Source of the DNA: Thermoanaerobacterium sp. CMT5567-10
Lineage (GTDB): Bacteria; Bacillota; Thermoanaerobacteria; Thermoanaerobacterales; Thermoanaerobacteraceae
Assembly: GCF_030534315.2 (NCBI RefSeq)
Contig: NZ_CP130558.2
Location: forward strand, 1,110,001 to 1,174,000
DNA length: 64,000 nt
Direction of reading: 5' to 3'
The notes below the pieces were generated by a model, which was given only the letters and a program-made list of their open reading frames with translations, did not search any database and was not told the origin of the DNA. The stretch's first letter is position 1, and every line of letters begins with the position of its first letter. The position numbers were made by a program, and so were the translations under genes. Positions 47,086 through 54,885 of the stretch are shown here, in pieces.

Positions 47086-48520
47086 ATCGAGTAGGAGCTG
47101 AATAATTATTTTATTCAGCGTCCTCTCACACCACCGTACGTACCGTTCGGTATACGGCGGTTCATTAAGATTTAATGTACAATTAGGTACCTTTTTGATA
47201 AACTTCTATAACCTATGTCTTCGAAGTATTTATTTGTAAGAGTCATACTGAGTATTTGGCTATTGGATATTCTCCAGTAGCCTTTCCTCGTATTGGCGTA
47301 TGCCCAGGCTTTTTGTTTTTCTAATCCTAATTTTAATAGATTGTCATACTTTGTTTTTATCTTCTTCCATTGCTTCCATATACATGCTCTTAGTCTACGC
47401 CTTATCCATTCGTCAAGGGTTTTCATTATTCCTTTCGCATCTGCTAATCCAAAGTAGTTAACCCATCCTGTCGTTATCTGATTCAATCTACGTATTCTGT
47501 ATTCCATGCTTATTCCCTTGTTTCGATTGGTTATTTCTCTTACTTTTTCCTTAAACCTTTTGATGGATTTTTCATGAATCCTTATTCTTGCTTCGTTTTC
47601 TTTTGTATAAAACGAAAATCCTAAGAATTTTCTTTTCCATGGTCTATCTACAGCACTTTTTGCTTCATTGACTTTTAGTTTTAATTTGGTTTCTATATTA
47701 ATCTGTCTAGTACTGTAGGTATTCCTAGTAGTCTTGTTCCTCCATCTGGTTTTGGTATTTCTACTCTCAACACTGGTTGTGGTTTATACTTTCCTTCCAG
47801 TAATTGTTGCTTTATGGTTTAAAGTTTCTTTGAGATACGGTAGAAGTTCATATACTTCCATCCCATCGACTCCATGGCTTCCTTTATTTGCAACTACACG
47901 CTTGTATGCTTCTTTCATGTTTTCTCGGTCTAGTATCATTTCAAGCATATTACTGGTGTATCTTTGTACATTGTTTCTTCTATCTTTTGACGCCGTTGAT
48001 ATACTATGCACTTCCCCTCTCTCTTGAAATTCCATTTCTTGATTGAGCGGATAGCCTCTTTGTTGAGTTGTCTTAAGAACTGCATATCTTTCGAGTTCAT
48101 AAGATTTCCAAAACCTCCTAATGTTCGGTCCTTCCTTATCTATTCATGACTAGATAAGTACTATGACCTCTGCTGACTTCTCAAGGTTCAGCCATACATC
48201 ACTGTATGGGTTGTCATTTCAGAGTTCTCTTTAATGACTTGTCCTTGAGACCTCCCCGGGTAAGAACGATAACCTTCATCTCGTCTATCTTTAAGTTTAC
48301 TGTATGGGGTTCGGGTAGTGTTGGACTTCGTTTTGTTTAGCAAACTCGTCCGCCCCAATTCAGCCTCTCATCTGGTTTTTGTTCATCAGACCGAGATTTT
48401 GCCTACCGCTTCCTTCAGATTCCACCTCACGATGGACACCCTTGCGGTTCAGCTAGTGGTTCCCGTAACCTCGCCCACAGCGGACTTTCACCGCCAAGTT
48501 ACCGCCCATGCCGGGCGCAC
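47086..48520 (-). mobile_element. group IIC intron, internally deleted
   Basis: The 5' end GTGCGCCC (48513-48520) is followed by the expected early domain I sequence. Domain V lies near 47120-47165 (GAACCGCCGT and ACGTACGGTGGTG) and domain VI ends in CTACTCGAT at 47086. At about 1435 bp it is roughly 0.45 kb shorter than complete elements; the loss falls within the reverse transcriptase gene. It sits right after the terminator hairpin of the copZ remnant, the site class C introns favour. Confidence 0.88.
47172..48035 (-). pseudogene. ltrA: group II intron reverse transcriptase/maturase, core deleted
   Basis: The N-terminal part (47784-48035) reads MILDRENMKEAYKRV and KGSHGVDGMEVYELLPYLK; frameshifted it continues to KPDGGTRLLGIPTVLDRLI, then jumps to KLKLKVNEAKSAVD and KRKFLGFSFYTKENEARIR. 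The C-terminal part (47172-47507) has the maturase sequence NQITTGWVNYFGLADAKGIM. The deletion removes the catalytic YADD region, so no activity is expected. Confidence 0.85.
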
Positions 48521-48527
48521 TAAAAAA

Positions 48528-48550
48528 TGCAGTATTAAATATTAACTGCA
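48528..48550 (-). terminator. terminator of the copZ remnant, intron target hairpin
   Basis: TGCAGT/ACTGCA arms followed on the minus strand by a T-run, then directly by the intron 5' end. It lies just after the ancestral copZ stop. Confidence 0.75.
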
Positions 48551-48551
48551 C

Positions 48552-48981
48552 TTATTTCATGGATAATCCTTTGTCTATAGCCTTCTGAATTATTTCATGA
48601 CAGCATTTTCCTAAAGGGTTATTCTTTTCACATTGGGCATTTTTTCATCGCCCCTGTAATTTCTATAATATCTTTAACGGTTTTTGCACCATCATTTATT
48701 ACCTGTTCCTCTGTAACCTTGCTGCAGTAGCAGGCATATTTAGGATTAGCGTCTTTTTTAAACCATACAGGTACTTTCACTTGCTGCTTATCAAACTTAA
48801 CACCTGATTGTGGATTATAATAGACAATATCACATTCTTCATTCATGCATATATAATAATCTGTATCTGTGACGAATTCTGTCAGCGTATCATCTACCAA
48901 ATGCCTGACTGTAATATTTTTTACTTTTACTCCTGATGTTTTACACACAGGACATATATTGTCATCCTCTATTTTACATTG
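48552..48981 (-). pseudogene. copZ: CopZ-like Fe-S/zinc copper chaperone remnant
   Basis: The frame reads KIEDDNICPVCKTSGVKVKN, YICMNEECDIVYYN, ACYCSKVTEEQV and GAMKKC; after one extra C (near 48628) it continues NNPLGKCCHEIIQKAIDKG. This is the N-terminal part of CopZ-type copper chaperones, with its BFD-like 2Fe-2S domain. The usual start is lost (only GTG codons or none) and the frameshift splits the end. A C insertion in a CCC run is the only break. Confidence 0.75.
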
Positions 48982-49012
48982 ATATTAACTATTTGCATTT
49001 TCTGAATACTCA

Positions 49013-49857
49013 CTATTTGTTGTGAGCCAAAATCATGAGGAAATGAACTTTCTCATAAATATAGACTCCTATCGTTACAGATATGATGTCTACCATAGTT
49101 CTTATGATTAAATCAGCAATATCTGATTCGAACACCAAAGTAATGAAAAAATTGAAAAGAAAAAGGTTAATTCCAAAGACTATAATGCCAAAAAATAGTG
49201 ATTTCACTATGGGAGATTCTATCTTAATGCCTTGTCTGAGAAATAAATATAACCCCCCTATCCAAATACCTGATGCAACTGCCCATATCATTGTTCCTAA
49301 CGGATTGGTAGTAAAAGAGGAATAAATATGAACTATACTATAACAAAATACTCTCAGTACCAGGAAACATACAGGTATTGCCATTAACGGTACAATGTTA
49401 AGATTAATGTATACTTTCCCTGACAATTGGGAATCTGCAGCAACGAATTTTCCTAACAGCAATCCTAAAAATACAAGTGATATTCATCCACTATTGGATA
49501 AGCAAAAAGTTCGGTCAGTGATGTGCTTGAAACGTGAGGTAAAGGCTCAAATAAGTATATACACCACATCATGCAGAATAAAAAACCGAACATTAAACCT
49601 TTTTTAATCTTTGTTCCTGGCAGACGACCCTGTATTATGACGAATACTACCGCTAATAAAAAATAGGTTATTAGTGCATAAATCGTAAATGAGGGGATTA
49701 ATAATCCTGCTTTGACGATTGCACTCGGAGGAAAAGGATTACTACCGCTTGAAGGGATAAAAGCCTGCAGTATCAATCTAAATATTGTTGCTGATAATGC
49801 TACTAAAAATAGCGTCAACCATCTTTTCTTGTTAATTTCAAAAAGCATTGATTTCAT
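49013..49857 (-). pseudogene. polytopic membrane protein, one-base frameshift
   Basis: Two frames (49465-49857 and 49013-49462) together give a protein of about 280 residues with seven to eight transmembrane segments. Around 49478, adding one G joins TELFAYPIVD to ISLVFLGLLLGKFVAADS. I do not recognise the family. It may be a real pseudogene or a sequencing error. It starts just after an AGG-rich site at 49865. Confidence 0.65.
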
Positions 49858-49940
49858 AGAGTTTGACCTCCAGTTTAAATTTTAAATCTATTACGAGGTA
49901 ATAGCATCTTTTTCATCAGATCCACCTTGAAATTATAGCA

Positions 49941-50585
49941 TCAGGTTTGAAGCATTTTCCAGCCGCTGCCTATGAAATATATTGAAAATGCTATAATAAA
50001 TATGCCCAACAATAAAATAATCCAGCGATATACAGTATCACTTATCAGTTTCTTGCCTCTGGAAAATGCCGTGGAAATTGCTGAATACCATACAAAGTCC
50101 GATAAAATATGTCCTATAAAAAAGAACAAAACACCAATTAACCCTAAAGTATAAGACTGGCGTATTGATTCCATCCCCGTTGACGCCCACCAGAGAATGA
50201 AGTAAGGATTAGTAGCGCTTACAAGTGCTCCTGCCAATACAAGATTTCTCATGCCTGCACTATTCCCTGCTCTTTGATTCTCCAGAGAAACTGACTTATT
50301 TATACTAGATTTTATCATTCCATAGCCCATCCATGCAAGAAAAGCACCGCCAAATAATCCGATAAATCCTGCAACTGTCGGATTAGAGAAGAAATCTTTA
50401 AGTCCGAACGTCATGATGATAATTAATATAAGTTCCAGGATTCCATGTCCTAATACTGCTAACGGGCCTGCTGTCCACCCTTTTTTAAGACTGCCGTCAA
50501 TTGTGACCCCCAGCATAGGCCCAGGCATCAATGCTCCTGAAAAGCCTATTAAAAAAGCACTAATGAAAATTCCCCACAAAACCAT
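49941..50585 (-). CDS. LysE-family amino acid exporter
   Basis: A 214-residue LysE/RhtB-type transporter with five to six transmembrane helices. The conserved start FLIGFSGALMPGPMLGVTI and the SATNPYFILWW motif after helix 3 are typical. It exports amino acids or related compounds; the substrate is unknown. Ribosome site AGAGG. It is intact amid broken neighbours. Confidence 0.87.
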   Translation of the reverse strand: MVLWGIFISAFLIGFSGALMPGPMLGVTIDGSLKKGWTAGPLAVLGHGILELILIIIMTFGLKDFFSNPTVAGFIGLFGGAFLAWMGYGMIKSSINKSVSLENQRAGNSAGMRNLVLAGALVSATNPYFILWWASTGMESIRQSYTLGLIGVLFFFIGHILSDFVWYSAISTAFSRGKKLISDTVYRWIILLLGIFIIAFSIYFIGSGWKMLQT

Positions 50586-50756
50586 GTTAATAAACCTCTC
50601 TTATTATCAAAATGCCTTACTATCAAAATCGGCTTCTATTTTTAATATCCATACACATAAATATAATAACAATAAATTTCAATTTAATTAAGTTTTATTT
50701 TAATAAAATCTTACCGTTTATGAAAGCACTAACAGCATCATTCTCTTTAAAGAACT
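50586..50756. other. intergenic stretch
   Basis: AT-rich, likely with the promoter of the LysE gene. No coding signal. Confidence 0.4.
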
Positions 50757-50858
50757 AACTTTATTACAATAGAGCCTACTTTATTATTACAGAACCCTCT
50801 TTATTATCATAGAACTGACTTATTATCACAGAGTCAATTTTATTATTCTATAACATCC
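50757..50858. repeat. 20-bp period direct repeat array, five units
   Basis: Units of the type CTTTATTATCATAGAACTGA start at 50759, 50779, 50799 and 50819, with a degenerate fifth near 50838. The period is 20 bases exactly, about two helix turns. Units diverge by 3-7 bases, so this is not a young microsatellite. The same unit occurs at 51130 and 35345. Arrays of such phased sites are the binding ends of IS21, Tn7 or Mu-type transposases; that reading is inferred. Confidence 0.7.
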
Positions 50859-51129
50859 CCCTTATTCCTTAACCCAAAAAATCCTTGCCACTAACTATGT
50901 ATATTTAGAATAATCTCTCCTCCACCCACACCCCTTAAACCCTTGATTTTTCTGTATCCTAATTTCTACCAGATAATAAAGTCCGTTCTAAAATCTCATA
51001 TTCTTATCCAATTTATTAACATTATCTATTCTCCTTAACCCTTACGCCTTATCCCTCTCCCCTACCAAAAAGCAACCCCTGCAGCAAAACAGGAGTTATC
51101 CTGCATTTACTGCGGGATTTTGGAACAAA

Positions 51130-51168
51130 CTTTATTATCATGGAGTGGAGTTTATTTTAGTTATATAC
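51130..51168. repeat. two-unit copy of the 20-bp repeat
   Basis: CTTTATTATCATGGAGTGGA followed by GTTTATTTTAGTTATATAC. It matches 35345-35383 at 38 of 39 positions and is placed 270 bases right of the main array in the same direction. Confidence 0.8.
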
Positions 51169-51177
51169 ATAGACCTG

Positions 51178-51315
51178 ATGAATGAATATATAATCAAAGA
51201 GGAATATGATGCCCTGGAACTAAGACTCATTAAATTATCAAAATGCTATATGGGTTTATCAAAAAACTGGAACCTGAGCCAAGTAACGAGCTAAAGGATG
51301 CTACTATGGGTTGAT
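51178..51315 (+). pseudogene. short decayed ORF, helical
   Basis: Starts MNEYIIKEEYDALELRLIKL and, after one frameshift, continues MLYGFIKKLEPEPSNELKDA to a stop near 51314. About 45 codons, probably a fragment of a larger helical protein that I do not recognise. It lies beside the repeat copy at 51130. Confidence 0.35.
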
Positions 51316-51330
51316 TTAATATTACATAAA

Positions 51331-51379
51331 AATGAGCCTGTAGAATATAGCATTGTACATCTATATTTATAGGCTCATT
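51331..51379. terminator. hairpin near 51.35 kb
   Basis: AATGAGCCT and AGGCTCATT arms with a second paired CTATA segment inside. T-rich on the right. Its gene on the plus strand is the decayed ORF at 51178. Confidence 0.6.
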
Positions 51380-51426
51380 CATATAATATCATTTTTTGCC
51401 TTTACTATCCCTCAAACAAATGCTAC

Positions 51427-51640
51427 TTACTTTTCTTTTGTCAGCATCAAAACAGCAATTTCTGGATGGTTGAAAAGCCTTTGGGGAATAATGCTGTTTC
51501 CAAGCCCCCTGCTTACAGTCATAGTGCAGTTGCCTCTTTTGTATTCTTCTTATGTATATTGAGGGAAAAAATTCTGATTAGGCACATTAATCCGCCTATA
51601 AACGGAAGCCTTACCTGCCCTCCATGAGAGCATATTCAGA
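51427..51640 (-). pseudogene. metallophosphoesterase C-terminal fragment
   Basis: The frame gives HGGQVRLPFIGGL, then after a shift NQNFFPQYT, a stop, EEYKRGNCTMTVSRGLGN and SIIPQRLFNHPEIAVL to the stop at 51427. This is the C-terminus of a YkuE/MPPE-type phosphoesterase. The metal-binding first half is gone. Confidence 0.75.
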
Positions 51641-51699
51641 TAAAACTAATACACCTTACTTATTTCACCATAATGTATAAAAAGACCGCTTAATTGAAG

Positions 51700-51939
51700 T
51701 TAATCCTTTTTCTCAAGACCTATAATAGAAATTAATAAGCCTGAAAGAGCTATTAAATATTCAATACCACCAAGATTAGAATTAGGGTCAACTGCAATTA
51801 TTCCTCCGAACAAAGTAATGTTTAACCCTAAAAGCATTATCTTAAAACCTGAAGCCCCTTTCTTTAGGCCATGAACAATAAAACCTACAATCAAACCTAA
51901 TACAACTAAAGATATCGTTGTCAATAGAACATATTTCAT
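51700..51939 (-). CDS. small two-to-three-helix membrane protein
   Basis: 79 residues, with hydrophobic segments about 4-24, 31-50 and 58-74 and a charged tail EKKD. AGGAAGGAG precedes the ATG. Unknown, but looks expressed. Confidence 0.6.
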   Translation of the reverse strand: MKYVLLTTISLVVLGLIVGFIVHGLKKGASGFKIMLLGLNITLFGGIIAVDPNSNLGGIEYLIALSGLLISIIGLEKKD

Positions 51940-52261
51940 TTCTCAAAAACTCCTTCCTATAATTTAATTTATAATATACTACTAGTATACTACTAGCGAG
52001 TATGAATTACTACCATAATTGCATTGAATTATATGATATAGCTTAAAAACTTTGTCTTATATAGAAATGAACCATAAATTGTTATACAGCAAATTATTTC
52101 AATATAAAAGCACCATAAAAAGCAAAATAATTTGACCTTATCTGTTATGTAAAACTAATTAATTTTCATATTCATGTATAAGATTGGTTAATCTTGCCTA
52201 CAATTATACAAAAAAATAATGGGACGGTAAAATTAATTACCACCCCAAGAAAGGTATCATA
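51940..52261. other. intergenic stretch with a short tandem repeat
   Basis: About 320 AT-rich bases. TATACTACTAG is repeated directly twice near 51977-51999, perhaps around the promoter of the gene at 51939. No other structure seen. Confidence 0.35.
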
Positions 52262-52435
52262 ATGATAATTATAGCCTTTCCAGTTAAAAATATACATGAA
52301 TATATCGAAAATGAATCATATTTGTACATAGATACACCATCTGGATGTCCTAATTGCAATTACAATGGTAAATTGTATAGGCATGGTTATTACTGCAGGG
52401 GTGTCTTTATCGACGCATTTTATTTCACCACATAA
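52262..52435 (+). pseudogene. DUF6431-like zinc-ribbon protein fragment
   Basis: 57 codons starting MIIIAFPVKNIHEYIENESY and with CPNC, then a helix-like RHGYYCRG. Relatives are longer and continue into a second CxxC. It ends early, so it is a remnant. Confidence 0.55.
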
Positions 52436-52502
52436 CTTTTGTGAATGTACCATCATTATCCAGTCAATAATACTGATAATTAAATTGAGGAAGTTTTTAG
52501 AC

Positions 52503-53010
52503 ATGGATAATGATGCTAAACAAAAAATTGCTTACTTTAAATTTTCTTTGATAGCACCGCTTATCAATGAAAATTACACTCAGGAAACTGCAAAAGAATA
52601 TATGGAGGTTATTACTTCTAAAGTTTATGATGTGCCTTCATTAGGTAAAAGAAAATTCTCTCCTAATACAATTAAGACGTGGCTTTACTGTTACAGAAAA
52701 TATGGATTTGAAGGTTTATACCCTAAAAGTAGATGCGACAAAGGTGCTTCAAGAGTTTTAACTGATGATGTTAAAGCTTATATTAAAAATCTAAAACTCG
52801 ATAATCCAAGAAGATCAACTAAATCAATCTATCAGGAACTTTTAGCTAAAAAGTTTATCGAGCTTGACAAGGTATCTTTATCTACAGTTCAAAGAATCTG
52901 TGCAAAACTAAAATTTCTACATCAGCATTGAACACAAAAGACAGGAGAACTTTTGAAATGGAGCATCCTAATGATTGCTGGCAATCTGATATATCCATGG
53001 GTCCATACTT
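52503..53010 (+). pseudogene. DDE transposase (IS481-like), frameshifted and truncated
   Basis: The N-terminal helix-turn-helix is intact: KIAYFKFSLIAPLINENYTQ, RKFSPNTIKTWLYCYRKYGFEG. A frameshift near 52925 leads to RRTFEMEHPNDCWQSDISMG, where the first catalytic aspartate stands, and the frame is lost soon after. The ribosome site GAGGAAG precedes the ATG. Confidence 0.75.
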
Positions 53011-53094
53011 TAAAACAACTTTCTCCCGGTTTAATCCGGGGGAGAAAATACATTCAAGATGGCATTTACCCAAAAAGCGTAAATCCCAAAAATG

Positions 53095-53309
53095 AATATA
53101 CTTAAAGCTATATGTATATGATATTTTAGAATAATATGATCTTATAGATTGTATAATGTGAATTTTTAAGTAAAAACCCTGTTTAGTGATTGTTTAATCT
53201 TTGTACTTTTTATGATAAGTCAGCTTAATTAATCTTAATTTTTCAGGATGTGATATCTTGCTGTTTAACAACTATTTAAAGAAAAAAGTGCCAACAACTA
53301 CTTGACACA
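53095..53309. other. intergenic stretch between transposon remnants
   Basis: About 215 AT-rich bases with no coding signal or structure I can name. Confidence 0.35.
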
Positions 53310-53420
53310 AACCACCTTCCTATTGATTTTTTTAACTCATCCTATTGGGAGGATGGTGATGTCTTTTTTTCTACATATAACCGCCGTTTTCCTGCTTTTT
53401 GACCTAATAAAATTTTACAC
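53310..53420 (-). mobile_element. ISLre2-family left end, inverted, solitary
   Basis: On the minus strand the stretch starts GTGTAAAATTTTATTAGGT (53402-53420) and continues through CATCACCATCCTCCCA and ATAGGAAGGTG. It aligns over about 110 bases with the ISLre2 left end at 31940, with about 85% identity by eye. The transposase gene is absent. It points toward the other copy, so the two bracket 21.5 kb. Confidence 0.75.
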
Positions 53421-53461
53421 TATATTTTCACTTGACAAATACAGTATATTAATGATTAAAG

Positions 53462-53518
53462 AAAAAAGGGATAATTGTCATAAGACCTCTATTTACAAGG
53501 CTTTGCAACTATCCCTTT
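53462..53518. repeat. hairpin with AGGGATA core
   Basis: AGGGATA and TATCCCT arms, with ATTG/CAA(C) inside. Similar cores lie at 44.17 and 54.71 kb. It may be a terminator of the PNPOx-like gene or a short repeat. Confidence 0.45.
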
Positions 53519-53623
53519 GATATTCTTTCTGGATTTAAATTCCAACCCTTTTCCTTCATTTCTCCCTAATTAAATTCATTTTTTCATGGATAAAAGTATC
53601 AAATGGAAATTATTTTATTAGGT

Positions 53624-54028
53624 TTAAAGGCTGTATTGTTTAGGAGGTTGACCCGAAAAATCAGCAATAACTGCCTTCGCATCATCTAAATAAAAAATTT
53701 CAAAAATTGGGTTGTCAGGAGTTTTATAAATTGATTTTACAAGGGGATTGTGCTCAATGATTGTAGTCTTCACTTCCAAATCATTTGAAAATTTAATTCG
53801 TCCAGAAATTCGAATCCAAACATTATTTTGGTTTGTTGTAGAAAACTCAACATAAGGATTCAGTTTAATTTCCTTGTAAACTTCTTTTTGGTTTGACGTA
53901 CAGAAAAACAACTTACCCTCCTTTTCAAGCATAAATTGAAATGGACGAACCTTTGGTTTACCGTCTCTTCCTATTGTAGCAAGATATAGAACAGGATTTT
54001 CGCTTAAAAAATTCACAACTTCGTTCAT
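53624..54028 (-). CDS. pyridoxamine 5'-phosphate oxidase-family protein
   Basis: A 134-residue flavin-binding split-barrel protein. It shows the family's start VNFLSENPVLYLATIGRDGKPK VRPF, and the later KLFFCTSNQKEVYKEI and FSTTNQNNVWIRISG. Probably FMN-dependent; the substrate is unknown. It is divergent to an HxlR regulator, which may control it. Confidence 0.88.
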   Translation of the reverse strand: MNEVVNFLSENPVLYLATIGRDGKPKVRPFQFMLEKEGKLFFCTSNQKEVYKEIKLNPYVEFSTTNQNNVWIRISGRIKFSNDLEVKTTIIEHNPLVKSIYKTPDNPIFEIFYLDDAKAVIADFSGQPPKQYSL

Positions 54029-54110
54029 AATTAACAGCTCCTTCTAAATAAATTGATTTATGTTGTTTTCTGTGTATATAATAATTTATATAGTATATTT
54101 TCGCAAGTAG

Positions 54111-54124
54111 GCACTTATAAGTGC
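54111..54124. promoter_or_regulatory. palindrome between divergent genes, probable HxlR operator
   Basis: GCACTTATAAGTGC is a perfect 14-base palindrome, with the flanking AAGTA and TACTT extending the symmetry. It lies in the 135-base gap between the PNPOx-like gene and the HxlR gene, near the -10 of the latter (TATACT 54125-54130). Confidence 0.6.
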
Positions 54125-54163
54125 TATACTTACCTTTAAGTTACTATAAGGAGGGAAAATTTT

Positions 54164-54529
54164 ATGAAAAAAGAATTGCCATCTTGTCCCGTTGAAACAA
54201 CTCTTTCGCTTATAGGAAATAAATGGAAAATATTAATATTAAGAGAACTATTGAAAGGAACTAAACGATTTAATGAATTAAAAAAAGCAATAGATTCCAT
54301 AAGCCAAAAAGTTCTTACTCAACAACTTCGTTCTATGGAAGAAGATGGCCTTGTGGAAAGAAAGGTATATGCTGAAGTTCCACCAAAGGTAGAATATTCC
54401 CTAACTGAATTAGGAATTAGTTTAAAACCTATACTCGATTCAATGTATTTATGGGGAGAACAATATAAAGAAAAATTATATTTGTATCTAACTCCAGAGG
54501 AAAAGAATTCTACTACAGACAAATATTAA
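54164..54529 (+). CDS. HxlR-family transcriptional regulator
   Basis: A 121-residue winged-helix regulator of the HxlR type, starting with [20 protein letters not shown], with the conserved cysteine C8 used by some members to sense aldehydes or oxidants. [20 protein letters not shown] and [15 protein letters not shown] complete the domain. It is divergent to the PNPOx-like gene. GGAGGGAA precedes the ATG. Confidence 0.92.
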   Translation: MKKELPSCPVETTLSLIGNKWKILILRELLKGTKRFNELKKAIDSISQKVLTQQLRSMEEDGLVERKVYAEVPPKVEYSLTELGISLKPILDSMYLWGEQYKEKLYLYLTPEEKNSTTDKY

Positions 54530-54885
54530 TTTAAAAAAACCTTTCCCTTACCACGCTCTCCACCCCGCATAAAATCTACATGGGATTCTATAGGAGGTAA
54601 TAAAGTTTTTCCGTGATGCAGTATTAAATTCCCTATAATTTCCCAAATACTACTCTAATTTGTGTAAAAAAAGTTTTTTCAAAAGAGCAGAATCATGGTT
54701 CAATGAAAAAAGGGATAAGTGGTAAAGCATCGAAAAATTCGAGATTTAAGCCACTTATCCCTTTGTTATTCTGTAAAGACTTAATCCTTAATCCCTTTGC
54801 CTTTTTTACCCCTCAACGGAACCACTTTTTTCGCATGGGTGGGAGGAATAAATGAGAAATACAACAACAGAACCTTTCCCATGTA
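54530..54885. other. intergenic stretch with a long hairpin
   Basis: About 355 bases. A hairpin with arms AGGGATAAGTGG (near 54714) and CCACTTATCCCT (near 54755) lies in the middle. AGGAGG near 54590 has no gene after it. No other signal. Confidence 0.45.
54709..54766. repeat. hairpin with AGGGATAAGTGG arms
   Basis: A 12-bp stem and 25-30 base loop, flanked by A- and T-runs. It may end glmS (from the right) or the HxlR gene (from the left). Confidence 0.55.

Larger units (their letters stand above)
52262..53010 (+). mobile_element. two-gene DDE transposon remnant
   Basis: A truncated small zinc-finger protein gene is followed by a DDE transposase with a frameshift and no C-terminal part. 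The pairing of a DUF6431-like protein with an IS481-like transposase is typical of some clostridial elements as I remember them. Ends not found. Confidence 0.6.

Noticed and set aside
50757-50858. CRISPR array
   Set aside because: The repeat units abut with no unique spacers, and no cas genes are nearby.
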